A DNA stretch of 19,200 nt from Chloroflexota bacterium (GTDB lineage: Bacteria; Chloroflexota; Dehalococcoidia; Tepidiformales; Tepidiformaceae): positions 1 to 19,200 of the forward strand of contig CAUJEQ010000251.1 in assembly GCA_963169135.1 (NCBI GenBank), given 5' to 3'. Positions 1 through 7,688 of the stretch are shown piece after piece (positions within the stretch are counted from its first letter, which is position 1; each line of letters starts with the position of its first letter). The notes beneath the pieces were generated by a model. The model ran no database searches. It was not told the origin of the DNA and worked only from the letters and a program-made list of their open reading frames with translations. The position numbers and the translations under genes are program-made.

Positions 1-600
1 GAGCTCGGTCCAGTTCGAAAGCGGGAACACGCGCATGTGCTCGCCGCGTACGTGCATGCCGTTGAACAGGTGCCAGAGCTCGGGCCGCTGGTTGCGCGGG
101 TCCCATTGCCCGAACTCGTCCCGGAACGAGAACACGCGCTCTTTCGCCCGCGCCTTCTCTTCATCACGCCGGGCTCCGCCAATTGCGGCGTCGAACTGGT
201 GCCGTGCAATGGCTGCCAGCAGCACCGGCGTCTGGAGGCGGTTCCGCGAGGCGCGCGGGCCGCGTTCCTCAACGACCTCGCCAGCGTCGATGGCTTCCTG
301 GACCGACGCGACCACCAGCCGCGCGCCAAGCTCGGCGATGCGCCGGTCGCGGAAGTCGATCACTTCCGGAAAGTTATGTCCCGTGTCCACGTGCAGCACC
401 GTGAACGGCAGTCGCGCCGGCCAAAACGCTTTCTCGGCGATCCGCAGCAGGACGATCGAGTCCTTACCCCCGGAAAACAGCAAGGCCGGGCGCTCAAACT
501 CAGCCGCGACCTCACGCATGATGAAGATGCTCTCCGCCTCGAGCGCCTCGAGCCCGGCGTCCTGCGCGCCGCGCGCCGGGTGCAGTCCGATGCTGGTCAT
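1..600 (-). CDS. cysD: Sulfate adenylyltransferase small subunit CysD (partial, C-terminus off the left edge)
   Basis: This is the catalytic subunit of ATP sulfurylase, which makes adenylylsulfate (APS) from sulfate and ATP in the cytoplasm; it normally works with the GTPase CysN. Two hundred codons are visible with no stop. The family is about 300 aa, so roughly the last third is missing. The PP-loop motif SGGKDS lies at residues 43-48. It is followed by LHVDTGHNFPEVIDFRDRR and an AAIGGARRDEEKARAKERVFSFRDE block, then WDPRNQRPELW, all typical of CysD and of the wider PAPS-reductase-like fold. The ATG at 598-600 overlaps the cysC stop as ATGA, so it is translationally coupled to cysC. Family knowledge predicts that cysN follows just beyond position 1. 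The identification is firm; only the end is unknown. Confidence 0.95.
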   Translation of the reverse strand, partial: MTSIGLHPARGAQDAGLEALEAESIFIMREVAAEFERPALLFSGGKDSIVLLRIAEKAFWPARLPFTVLHVDTGHNFPEVIDFRDRRIAELGARLVVASVQEAIDAGEVVEERGPRASRNRLQTPVLLAAIARHQFDAAIGGARRDEEKARAKERVFSFRDEFGQWDPRNQRPELWHLFNGMHVRGEHMRVFPLSNWTEL

Positions 601-1172
601 CGCTGGCCCCCGGCGGCCGCCGTCGCGGGAACAAGCCCCCGCGCGGAAAGGTAGTCGAGGACCTTCCGCACCGAGCTCTCGAGATCCTCAGACCCGGTCC
701 GGAGCACGATTTCCGGGTGGAGTGGTGGCTCGTACGGGTCGTCGATGCCGGTGAACCCCGGGCGTTTGCCGGAACGGGCCTCGGCATACAGTCCCTTCAC
801 GTCTCGCGCCTCGCATTCCTCGACCGTGGCGGCCGCGTGCGCCTCAATAAAGCTGGACCCATCACCTTCAACCAGGCGTCGGACTGCGTCGCGCGTGTCC
901 CGATAGGGCGAGATCGCGGCAGTGATGACGGCCACCCCGTTTCGCGCGAGCAAGTTCGCCACATACCCGATGCGCAGGATGTTGGTGTCGCGGTCCTCCC
1001 GGCCGAAGCCCAGCCCCGCCGAGAGGTTCGCTCGCACGGCGTCTCCGTCGAGCACTTCGACCCGGAGGCCAAGGTCACGTAAGCGCGGAGCGAGCGCCTC
1101 CGTGAGCGTCGACTTCCCGGCGCCCGAAAGCCCCGTGAACCAGAGCACGAACCCACCTTCCCCGTTTCCCAA
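597..1172 (-). CDS. cysC: Adenylylsulfate kinase CysC
   Basis: APS kinase phosphorylates APS to PAPS with ATP, the second step of sulfate activation. The 191-aa protein has the usual length of a stand-alone CysC. Its P-loop GLSGAGKST lies near residues 14-22, followed by the APS-binding segment DGDAVRANLSAGLGFGREDRD and AAISPYRDTRDAVR, then DVKGLYAEARSGKRPGFTGIDDPYEPP. The start is a TTG at 1170-1172: an in-frame TGA lies upstream, no ATG or GTG is available between, and GGAAGGA sits 7 nt before the TTG. The stop overlaps the cysD ATG by 4 nt; cysH ends 52 nt upstream. In many bacteria this domain is fused to CysN, whereas here it is separate and precedes cysD. Confidence 0.95.
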   Translation of the reverse strand: MGNGEGGFVLWFTGLSGAGKSTLTEALAPRLRDLGLRVEVLDGDAVRANLSAGLGFGREDRDTNILRIGYVANLLARNGVAVITAAISPYRDTRDAVRRLVEGDGSSFIEAHAAATVEECEARDVKGLYAEARSGKRPGFTGIDDPYEPPLHPEIVLRTGSEDLESSVRKVLDYLSARGLVPATAAAGGQR

Positions 1173-1224
1173 CCGCCGTTCCTTCCCGGACCGAACCAGC
1201 CATGGCCAGTCCCGTCATGTCCTT

Positions 1225-1923
1225 CTATGTGTGCAGCCCGCACTCGTCTTTTTCGAAGCCCTGCCAGCGCCCCGCCCGTCCCTGGACCCCCGGGATAGTG
1301 CAGTTGTAGCAGCCGATGCTTGTGTACCCCTGGTCGAGCAACGGGTTGTACGGCACGCCGTTCTTCACGACGTAGTCCCATGTCTGTTGCTCGGTCCAGT
1401 TCGCCAGCGGATTGAGCTTCACCACGCCGAACTTCGGCGCCCACGAGACGATGGGTGTCCCGGCGCGCCCTTCCGATTGGTCGCGCCGCAGGCCGCTCAC
1501 CCACGCCGTCTTCCCCTCCAGCGCGCGCCGGTTCGGCTCAACCTTCCGGAGCTCGCAGCAAAGGTCGGGGTCGCGCATCCACAGCGCCGAACCGTACTGC
1601 ACCGCCTGCTCCTCGTGCGTCAGCTTCGACTTGTAGACCTGAAGGTTGCCCAGCCCCAGTGCCGGGACGGCCCGCCCCATCGTCTCGTGCGTCTCTTCGA
1701 ACAGGTAGTCGGTATCAAGAACGAACACGTGCACGTTCGGTTTCAGGGTCGCGACCATGTGGAGGATCGCCATTCCTGAGGCGCCGCCAAAGCTCGCGCC
1801 GACGGAAAGGCCGTCACCGAAGGTCTCGACTGCCCACGAGACGATCTCCCGGGGGTCCACAATTTCGAAGCGCTCGTTGAGTGCTTCGATTTCGGGTGGG
1901 GCGAAGGCGGGTGCCGAGGTCAA
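1225..1923 (-). CDS. cysH: Phosphoadenylyl-sulfate / adenylyl-sulfate reductase CysH (4Fe-4S type)
   Basis: It reduces PAPS or APS to sulfite with thiol reductant. The 232-aa protein carries the family signatures: a degenerate nucleotide-binding loop SFGGASGMAIL (44-54), VLDTDYLFEET, WMRDPDLCCELRKVEP with Cys122-Cys123, SIGCYNCT with Cys205 and Cys208, RAGRW, and the catalytic C-terminal ECGLH (Cys228). The CC plus CxxC set is the [4Fe-4S] ligand pattern of APS-reductase-like enzymes and is absent from E. coli-type PAPS reductase, so APS or both nucleotides may be substrates. The start is probably TTG at 1921-1923: a TGA lies 9 nt upstream in frame and there is no ATG or GTG near the N-terminus. 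The Shine-Dalgarno is weak. First gene of the cysH-cysC-cysD run. Confidence 0.93.
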   Translation of the reverse strand: MTSAPAFAPPEIEALNERFEIVDPREIVSWAVETFGDGLSVGASFGGASGMAILHMVATLKPNVHVFVLDTDYLFEETHETMGRAVPALGLGNLQVYKSKLTHEEQAVQYGSALWMRDPDLCCELRKVEPNRRALEGKTAWVSGLRRDQSEGRAGTPIVSWAPKFGVVKLNPLANWTEQQTWDYVVKNGVPYNPLLDQGYTSIGCYNCTIPGVQGRAGRWQGFEKDECGLHT

Positions 1924-1955
1924 CGCGCATCAGAACCTGAGTAATTCAGTCAACA

Positions 1956-1996
1956 TTATCAACTTCAGACTTGGCAGGCAAGGCCATAGTTGATAA
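1956..1996. repeat. Inverted repeat in the cysH / sulfite reductase divergent promoter region
   Basis: TTATCAACT (1956-1964) and AGTTGATAA (1988-1996) form a perfect 9-bp inverted repeat, with half-site centres 32 bp apart (about three helical turns). A further CAAC block lies at 1951-1954. The repeat sits centrally between the divergent cysH and sulfite reductase genes. The half-sites overlap possible -10 elements in both directions. It could be an operator for a sulfur, cysteine or Fe-S regulator, but no regulator can be named from the sequence. Confidence 0.5.
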
Positions 1997-1999
1997 AGT
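1971..1999 (+). promoter_or_regulatory. Putative sigma70-type promoter of the sulfite reductase gene
   Basis: TTGGCA at 1971-1976 and TAAAGT at 1994-1999 are separated by 17 bp, giving a predicted start near 2006 and a 5' leader of about 57 nt. The opposite strand offers CTTGCC with GATAAT (revcomp of 1955-1960) at 16 bp for cysH. Both are inferred from spacing and partial consensus only. Confidence 0.4.
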
Positions 2000-2062
2000 C
2001 GCTCCAGTTCATCCTGTTTGCATGCCCGCCGGGAGGCCACAGTCCCGGGAGAGGTGTCCCCC

Positions 2063-3835
2063 ATGACCAGCGTGGAAACTGTCGTCCACACCAACGAACC
2101 GGGCCTCGTCCTTCCCGTCCTCCAGCAGGAACTCGAGGACTTTCAGACCGAGGCGCACCGCTTCCTGAAGGGCGAGTGGGAAGAGACCAAATTTATCGGC
2201 TTCCGGCTCAAGCAGGGCGTGTACGGCCAGCGCCAGCCCGGCGTCCAGATGCTCCGCGTCAAGCTCCCCTTCGGGGGCGTTACCCCGGAGCAGATGGAGG
2301 CTTTCGGCGAGGTCGCCGAGCGGTTCGCTCCGCTGCGCAAGGGCCACATCACCACCCGCCAAAACTTCCAGTTCCACCACATCCCCCTGGCGAAAGCAGC
2401 CGAGGCGCTTTTCATCATGGGCAGGACGGGCCTGTCCACTCGCGAGGCCTGCGGCAACACGGTCCGCAACGTCACCGGCGACCCCTGGGCCGGCGTCCAG
2501 CCGGGTGAGCTGTTCGACCCCACGCCCTACGCCGGCGCCTTTGCCCGCTACTGGCTCCGCAACCCGCTTTCCCAGCTCCTTCCCCGCAAGTTCAAGGTCG
2601 CCTTCACGGCCACTGATGACGACAACGCCATCACGGGGATCCACGACCTGGGCTTCATCCCGCGCCTCCATGGCGGCGAGCAAGGGTTCAAGGTCGTGGT
2701 CGGCGGCGGCCTCAGCATCATGCCGCGCAACGCCCCGGTGCTCACCGAATTTGTGAGTGTCGACGAGTACCTCAAGCTCTCCGAAGCCGTCGTACGCATC
2801 TTCGAAAAGGCCGACGAGCTCCGGAAGAACCGCGCCAAGGCCCGGATCAAGTTCCTCGTCGACCGCGTCGGCATCGACGAATTCAAGCGCATGGTCGATC
2901 AAGAACTCCAGGGCGACTGGACGGCGAAGGACTTCCATCCCGACCGCCTCCTCTTCGTCCACGACGAGGAGGCGAACGCCCCCGAGCGCAAGCCGAGCTA
3001 CGCCCGTCCGAACAGCGACATGCGCGAGTTCACCGCCTTCGTGACCAACAACGTCCGCGCCCAGAGGCAACAGGGCTTCTCCGCCATCGAAGTCAAGGTC
3101 ACGCGCGGCGACCTCAAGCCCGAGCAGTTCCGTGGTCTTGCCGCCATCATGCGCGAGTACTGCGGCGGACACGCGCGCACCACCGTCGGCCAGAACATCG
3201 TCCTCCGCTGGGTGCGCGACGAAAGCCTCTACGAGGTCTTCAGCAGGCTTAGGGATATCGGCCTCGCCGACATCGGGGCGCAGAGCATCACCGACGTTGT
3301 CAGCTGCCCCGGCACCGACAGCTGCAAGCTGGGGATCACGTCCTCGATGGGTCTCAACCAGGCTATCCAGCAACGCGTCGAGTCACTGCAGATCGACGAC
3401 CCGCTAACCAGGAAGATCAACATCAAGATGAGCGGTTGCCCCAACAGCTGCGGCCAGCACCACATCGCGAACATCGGGTTCCACGGCGCCGCAATGAAGG
3501 TCGGGCCAAACCAGCTCCCCGCCTACCACGTCTTTGTCGGCGGCGAGTACCAGAACGGCACTCTCCGGATGGCAACGCAACTCAAGGTGCGCCTCCCCGC
3601 GAAGCGCGGCCCGGATGCGGTCGAGAGAATCGTCGGTTTCTATGAGCGCGATCGCCGGCCCGGCGAGACGTTCAATGCCTTCTTCGACCGCGTCGGGACC
3701 GCTCCCTTCGAGAAGGCGATCGAGGACCTGACCCTGCCCGGTGAGTTCAGCGACGACAACCAGTCGATGTTCATCGACTGGAACCGCATCGAGCTCTACC
3801 AGCTCCAGCGCGGCGAAGGCGAATGCGCGGTCTGA
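2063..3835 (+). CDS. Siroheme/[4Fe-4S] sulfite (or nitrite) reductase, ferredoxin type
   Basis: This 590-aa protein belongs to the nitrite/sulfite reductase ferredoxin-like family, with two ferredoxin-like half-domains and two siroheme-binding halves. The cluster-siroheme cysteines are C415 and C421 (SCPGTDSC, C-x5-C) and C459 and C463 (GCPNSC, C-x3-C). The first-half siroheme contacts include THRQ-like TTRQNFQFHHI (97-107) and CGNTVRNVTGD. Its position divergent from cysHCD favours six-electron reduction of sulfite to sulfide in assimilation. Nitrite reduction cannot be excluded, because NirA shares these motifs. The ATG at 2063 has GGGAGAGG 8 nt upstream; an in-frame ATG at 2018 lacks a comparable site. 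The gene ends 4 bp from the convergent gene at 3840. Confidence 0.9.
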   Translation: MTSVETVVHTNEPGLVLPVLQQELEDFQTEAHRFLKGEWEETKFIGFRLKQGVYGQRQPGVQMLRVKLPFGGVTPEQMEAFGEVAERFAPLRKGHITTRQNFQFHHIPLAKAAEALFIMGRTGLSTREACGNTVRNVTGDPWAGVQPGELFDPTPYAGAFARYWLRNPLSQLLPRKFKVAFTATDDDNAITGIHDLGFIPRLHGGEQGFKVVVGGGLSIMPRNAPVLTEFVSVDEYLKLSEAVVRIFEKADELRKNRAKARIKFLVDRVGIDEFKRMVDQELQGDWTAKDFHPDRLLFVHDEEANAPERKPSYARPNSDMREFTAFVTNNVRAQRQQGFSAIEVKVTRGDLKPEQFRGLAAIMREYCGGHARTTVGQNIVLRWVRDESLYEVFSRLRDIGLADIGAQSITDVVSCPGTDSCKLGITSSMGLNQAIQQRVESLQIDDPLTRKINIKMSGCPNSCGQHHIANIGFHGAAMKVGPNQLPAYHVFVGGEYQNGTLRMATQLKVRLPAKRGPDAVERIVGFYERDRRPGETFNAFFDRVGTAPFEKAIEDLTLPGEFSDDNQSMFIDWNRIELYQLQRGEGECAV

Positions 3836-3839
3836 TCCA

Positions 3840-4526
3840 TCAGAAGCCGCGCAGGTTTGCCCAGGCATCCCGGAAGCTGAGCCCCCCGTTCGCGGCAGCC
3901 TCTTCCAGCGCAAGCCGCTGGCGCGCCTCGCCGAGGTCGGCCAGGTAGAGCGACGGATTGGCGCTGACTTCTTGCGCGAGCACTTCGTGGCGCACGATCA
4001 TGCCGCAGAATGACTCGAAGATGGCCTCGCGCCCGAGGTAGTTCTCGAACACGAACAGGGAGATGTCCTCGAGCGCATCACCATCATTCGCCGAAACCAG
4101 GCGGTCATAGACATCCCCCAGCCAGTCGCCGATTCGCTCCCACTCCTGGGCTGCCTCCGGGCAATCTCTCGTTTCGAGGGCCTCCAGCGAGGAGAAGAGC
4201 ATGATCAGGAATGTTGGCAGGCGCCGCGCTTCGTAGCCCAGGCGGGCAACTTCGATCCAGCGCAAGTCCTCCGAGCAGGTTGCGTGCGGACGTTGCGCGG
4301 GGATCGCCCCGGCGAGTTCATTCGCCTCTGTGTCCGGGAGAGTGCGAATCCAGTCCTCGATAATCCGCAAGTCGACCTCAGCGAGGTCGATCACCGAGAG
4401 CGCTGCAAGCCGCCGTTCTGGCGGGCCGTCCTGGATTTCCGCAATCAGCTCGGGCGTGGTCATCCGCCGGAGCGCCGGCTCATGTGCCTGCCAGCCTGCG
4501 TATTGCTCGGGAAGGCGCCGTTCCAT
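3840..4526 (-). CDS. Uncharacterised acidic, helical protein (228 aa)
   Basis: I do not recognise a family. From the ATG at 4524-4526 the product is 228 aa, rich in Glu, Ala and Leu, with no signal peptide or membrane segment, so it is probably cytoplasmic. The middle (LPTFLIMLFSSLEALETRD, DWLGDVYDRLV, LFVFENYLGREAIFESF) looks alpha-helical, as does the C-terminal part ending in DAWANLRGF. It contains only scattered cysteines and no metal-site pattern. It lies between sulfite reductase (4 bp, convergent) and hemB (divergent, 49 bp). Reading can continue upstream in frame into low-complexity Arg/Ser-rich sequence overlapping hemB, which I exclude. The codon pattern is consistent with a real gene. 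Confidence 0.7.
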   Translation of the reverse strand: MERRLPEQYAGWQAHEPALRRMTTPELIAEIQDGPPERRLAALSVIDLAEVDLRIIEDWIRTLPDTEANELAGAIPAQRPHATCSEDLRWIEVARLGYEARRLPTFLIMLFSSLEALETRDCPEAAQEWERIGDWLGDVYDRLVSANDGDALEDISLFVFENYLGREAIFESFCGMIVRHEVLAQEVSANPSLYLADLGEARQRLALEEAAANGGLSFRDAWANLRGF

Positions 4527-4538
4527 GGCGGCAGGATA
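4526..4538 (-). promoter_or_regulatory. Possible leaderless -10 element of the uncharacterised gene ending at 3840
   Basis: On the minus strand TATCCT (positions 4538-4533) is followed by six bases and the ATG at 4526. This is the same geometry as the two promoters near 12150-12210. No good -35 lies upstream, and the nearest purine-rich GGAG is 13 nt from the start, so a leaderless transcript is suggested but weakly supported. Confidence 0.3.
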
Positions 4539-4575
4539 CTCCAGGCCCGGCCTTGAAACCTCGGGAGAGGCACTG

Positions 4576-5568
4576 ATGCTAGACTCCGATCTTATGGAAC
4601 TATCCGCCTTCAAGCGCCATCGCCGCCTGCGGGGTTCTCCGGCCATTCGGGGTCTCGTCCGCGAGACCGAGCTGACGACTCGCCACCTGGTCTACCCGTT
4701 GTTCGTCGAGGCAGCCCTCAGCGGCCGCCAGCCGATCGGCTCGATGCCCGGGCAGGATCGGCTGGGCATCGACGCCCTGGCGGCTGAAGCGCGCGAACTC
4801 CGCTCGCTCCAGGTCCCGGCCGTGTTGCTGTTCGGTTTGCCCGCCGCGAAGGACGAACGCGGCACTGGCGCCTACGCTCGCGACGGGATCGTCCAGACCG
4901 CCATCAGGACCATGAAGGACGCTAACCCCGAATTGCTCGTGGTGGGCGATGTCTGCCTTTGCGAGTACACGTCACACGGCCATTGCGGGATGCTCCGGCC
5001 CGATGGCTCGGTGGATAACGACGCTTCCCTGCCGTTGCTCGCCGAGACCGCGGTCTCCCTGGCCGAGGCCGGATGCGACATCATCGCGCCCAGCGACATG
5101 ATGGACGGGCGCGTCGCGGCGATCCGCCGGGCGCTCGATTCCGCAGGATTCCCGGAAACGCCCATCCTCTCGTACGCCGCGAAGTTCGCCAGCGCCTTCT
5201 ACGGCCCCTTCCGCGAAGCTGCGGACAGCGCGCCCCAGTTCGGCGACCGCCGCGGTTACCAGATGGACCCGGCGAACGGCCGGATGGCCCTCGATGAGGT
5301 GATGACCGACATCGCCGAGGGAGCCGACATGGTGATGGTGAAACCGGCGCTACCCTACCTGGACGTGCTCGCGAATGTGCGTGCCTCGGTCGATGTCCCG
5401 GTGGCCGCCTACAACGTCAGCGGCGAGTACAGCATGCTCATGGCGGCGGTGCAGAACGGCTGGCTCGACGAGCAGCGCGCCATCGATGAGGCTCTCACGA
5501 GCATCCGCCGCGCCGGCGCCGATATTGTCATCACCTACCACGCCAAACAATGGGCCGCTCGGCAATAG
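4576..5568 (+). CDS. hemB: Delta-aminolevulinic acid dehydratase (porphobilinogen synthase) HemB
   Basis: HemB condenses two 5-aminolevulinates into porphobilinogen in tetrapyrrole synthesis. The result feeds heme, and here also siroheme (sulfite reductase) and B12 (the CarH-like regulator). The product is about 330 aa, normal for the family. Both Schiff-base lysines are visible, in SYAAKFASAFYGPFREA and in MVMVKPALPYLDV. The DVCLCEYTSHGHCG segment marks the zinc-dependent class. The start is ambiguous. ATG 4576 has GGGAGAGG only 5 nt upstream and is used here. ATG 4594 gives an N-terminus that lines up better with the family (MELSAFKRHRRLRGSP) and has TAGACT ending 8 nt before it, so could be leaderless. 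The stop is one base from the convergent fdhA stop. Confidence 0.95.
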   Translation: MLDSDLMELSAFKRHRRLRGSPAIRGLVRETELTTRHLVYPLFVEAALSGRQPIGSMPGQDRLGIDALAAEARELRSLQVPAVLLFGLPAAKDERGTGAYARDGIVQTAIRTMKDANPELLVVGDVCLCEYTSHGHCGMLRPDGSVDNDASLPLLAETAVSLAEAGCDIIAPSDMMDGRVAAIRRALDSAGFPETPILSYAAKFASAFYGPFREAADSAPQFGDRRGYQMDPANGRMALDEVMTDIAEGADMVMVKPALPYLDVLANVRASVDVPVAAYNVSGEYSMLMAAVQNGWLDEQRAIDEALTSIRRAGADIVITYHAKQWAARQ

Positions 5569-5569
5569 C

Positions 5570-7684
5570 TCACGACCGGAGCGTGAACGCGCCCTTCCGC
5601 TCCCGTTTCTTCTCGATCCTGGCCGCGCACACTTTGTACTCCGGGATGCGGGACTCCTGGTCGTAGACGTTGTTCGTCAGGAAGTTGGCGGCGCTGCCCT
5701 GCAGCTTCACGAACGGGACGAACAGGTTGCCCGGCTGCACGGCATCGGTGACCACCGCCCTTCCGCCCATCCGTCCGCGCCGCGAGAAGACCACCACCGG
5801 GTCGCCGTCCTGGATCTCGGCCACGGACGCGTCCGCCGGGTGGACCGCCACCGGCACCGTGTCTACCTGTTCCATCAGGCCCGCCACACGCCGGGTGATC
5901 GTCCCGCCGTGCCAGTGATAGAGGATGCGGCCTGTATTGAGCACCAGCGGGTATTCGCCATCCGGAGTCTCCTCGGCCACCGCGTGCTGGCGGACCGGTA
6001 CGAAACGCGCGACCCCTCGCGGGAACGAGTCGGCATACAGGTAGCGCGTGCCCGGGTGGTCCGCCGAGGGGCAGGGCCACTGGATGCCGCCTTCGCGCTC
6101 CAGCCGCTCGTAGCTAATGCCGCGGATCTGGGGCATCAGCCGCGCGAACTCGTCGAACACCTCGCCCGCCGAGGCGTAAGCGAACTGCGCCGGGTCGACG
6201 CCGGCCCCCGGGGCCATCCGCCGGGCGACGTCGCAAAGGATCTCCCAGTCCGGCCGCGCCATGCCGACCGGCGCAATGGCCCGCCGAACTCGCTGGACCC
6301 GGCGTTCGCTGTTGGTGAAGGTACCGTCCTTCTCCGCGAACGAGCAGGCCGGGAGCACGACATCGGCGAGTTCGGCCGTCTCGTGCAGAAAAAGGTCCTG
6401 GACCACCAGGAAGTCGAGCGCGCGGATGAGATCGGTCGCATGGTGGAGGTTCGGCTCGCTGAGCAGCGGATTCTCGCCAACGATGTACATCGCGCGGATC
6501 GCGCCGGAGGCTATCTGCTCCACCATGTCGGTTGCCTTGAGCCCGGGAGACCGCGGCAGCCCCGCTCCCCAGAGTTCCTCGAACGGAATAATCGCGGCGT
6601 CGCCGTATGACTGATACCCGGGCAGGGAGTCGGGAATGCAGCCGGCGTCGCCACACCCCTGTACGTTGTTCTGCCCGCGCAATGGCGATACGCCGCAGCC
6701 CGGCCGCCCGAGCTGGCCCGCAAGCAGCGCCAGGTTCAGGAGCGAGTGCGCATTGTCGGTACCCTGCGTGTGCTGGGTGATCCCCATCCCCCAGACGAGG
6801 CAGCTTCCCGGCACCAGGCCCTCCGGCAGGCCCCGGCGGGCGGGCGGGCGCGCGAACAGCCGCGCCGCCGCGCGGATCTCCCCGGCTGGGACGCCGCAGA
6901 CGAGTGCGCATTCGTCCACGGTGGTCTCTCCCACCGCGCTCACAAACGCGTCGAAGCCTTCCGTGCGCCCCTCGATGAACGGTCGGTCAGCGAGATCCTC
7001 ATCCAGGATTGCCCGCGCCATCCCGTTGAAGAGGGCCACATCCGTGCCTGCCCGCGGCTGCAGGAACAGGTCGGCCCGGTCGCACATCTCGATTCGGCGC
7101 GGGTTCACGACCACCAGCTTCGTGCCCAGGCTGTCGATCGCCCTGCGCATGCGCGAGGCAATCACCGGGTGGTTCGAGCCCGGGTCGCACCCCACAAGGA
7201 CGATGCACGACGCCTCTTCGTAGTCGATGTACGAATTGCTGGTGGCGCCGCTCCCGAGCTGCTGCAGCATCGCCTCGACACTGGGCGAGTGGCACAGGCG
7301 CGTGCAGTGGTCGATGTTGTTCGTGCCCATTACCAGCCGCACGAACTTCTGTTGCAGGAACGCGTCCTCGTTAGTCGCTTTTGCGCTGGCGAAGCTGCCG
7401 AAGTGCCCCCGGTGTTCCAGCAGGCGGTTCGCCACCAGGTCCAGCGCCTCGTCCCAGGTGGCTTCCTCGAACCGCCCTTTGCGCTTGATCAACGGCGTCT
7501 GAATGCGGTCCGGGTGGTTCACGAAGGTCGTCCCGAAACGGCCTTTGACGCAGAGCATCCCCGTGCTGGAGAGATTCTCCGGATCGTCGTCGACCCAGCG
7601 AATGCGGTCCTGCTCATCGACGTTCAAGACGATGCCGCAGCCGACGCCGCAGTACGGGCAGGTACTCGAAACGGTCCGGGTCAT
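5570..7684 (-). CDS. fdhA: Formate dehydrogenase catalytic (Mo/W-bis-MGD) subunit
   Basis: This 704-aa DMSO-reductase-family protein is the size of E. coli FdhF and has no Tat signal, so it is cytoplasmic. The N-terminal [4Fe-4S] ligands are C9, C12, C16 and C45, followed by VKGR. The metal ligand is Cys131 in HCTRLCHSPSV, encoded by TGC, so it is a cysteine and not a selenocysteine enzyme. GMGITQHTQGTDN, GQNNVQGCGDAG and the C-terminal molybdopterin-dinucleotide domain follow. In soluble NAD-type enzymes (FdsA) a NuoG-like Fe-S domain is fused at the N-terminus; here that part is the separate upstream gene. The ATG at 7684 is preferred over an adjacent GTG at 7687 because GAAGGGG sits 7 nt upstream. 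It is the last gene of the operon. A nitrate reductase is less likely given the NuoEF and HoxU partners. Confidence 0.9.
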   Translation of the reverse strand: MTRTVSSTCPYCGVGCGIVLNVDEQDRIRWVDDDPENLSSTGMLCVKGRFGTTFVNHPDRIQTPLIKRKGRFEEATWDEALDLVANRLLEHRGHFGSFASAKATNEDAFLQQKFVRLVMGTNNIDHCTRLCHSPSVEAMLQQLGSGATSNSYIDYEEASCIVLVGCDPGSNHPVIASRMRRAIDSLGTKLVVVNPRRIEMCDRADLFLQPRAGTDVALFNGMARAILDEDLADRPFIEGRTEGFDAFVSAVGETTVDECALVCGVPAGEIRAAARLFARPPARRGLPEGLVPGSCLVWGMGITQHTQGTDNAHSLLNLALLAGQLGRPGCGVSPLRGQNNVQGCGDAGCIPDSLPGYQSYGDAAIIPFEELWGAGLPRSPGLKATDMVEQIASGAIRAMYIVGENPLLSEPNLHHATDLIRALDFLVVQDLFLHETAELADVVLPACSFAEKDGTFTNSERRVQRVRRAIAPVGMARPDWEILCDVARRMAPGAGVDPAQFAYASAGEVFDEFARLMPQIRGISYERLEREGGIQWPCPSADHPGTRYLYADSFPRGVARFVPVRQHAVAEETPDGEYPLVLNTGRILYHWHGGTITRRVAGLMEQVDTVPVAVHPADASVAEIQDGDPVVVFSRRGRMGGRAVVTDAVQPGNLFVPFVKLQGSAANFLTNNVYDQESRIPEYKVCAARIEKKRERKGAFTLRS

Positions 7685-7688
7685 CACA

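Noticed and set aside
2009..3373. A 454-codon open frame on the minus strand inside the sulfite reductase gene
   Set aside because: It lies antisense to a gene with clear siroheme-cluster motifs. Its translation is Val/Glu/Ala/Gly-rich with no domain I recognise, as expected for the shadow of a GC-rich gene.
5570..7684. Selenocysteine formate dehydrogenase, or assimilatory nitrate reductase
   Set aside because: The metal-ligand position is an ordinary TGC cysteine codon. The adjacent NuoEF fusion and HoxU-like genes point to an NAD-linked formate dehydrogenase rather than a nitrate reductase.
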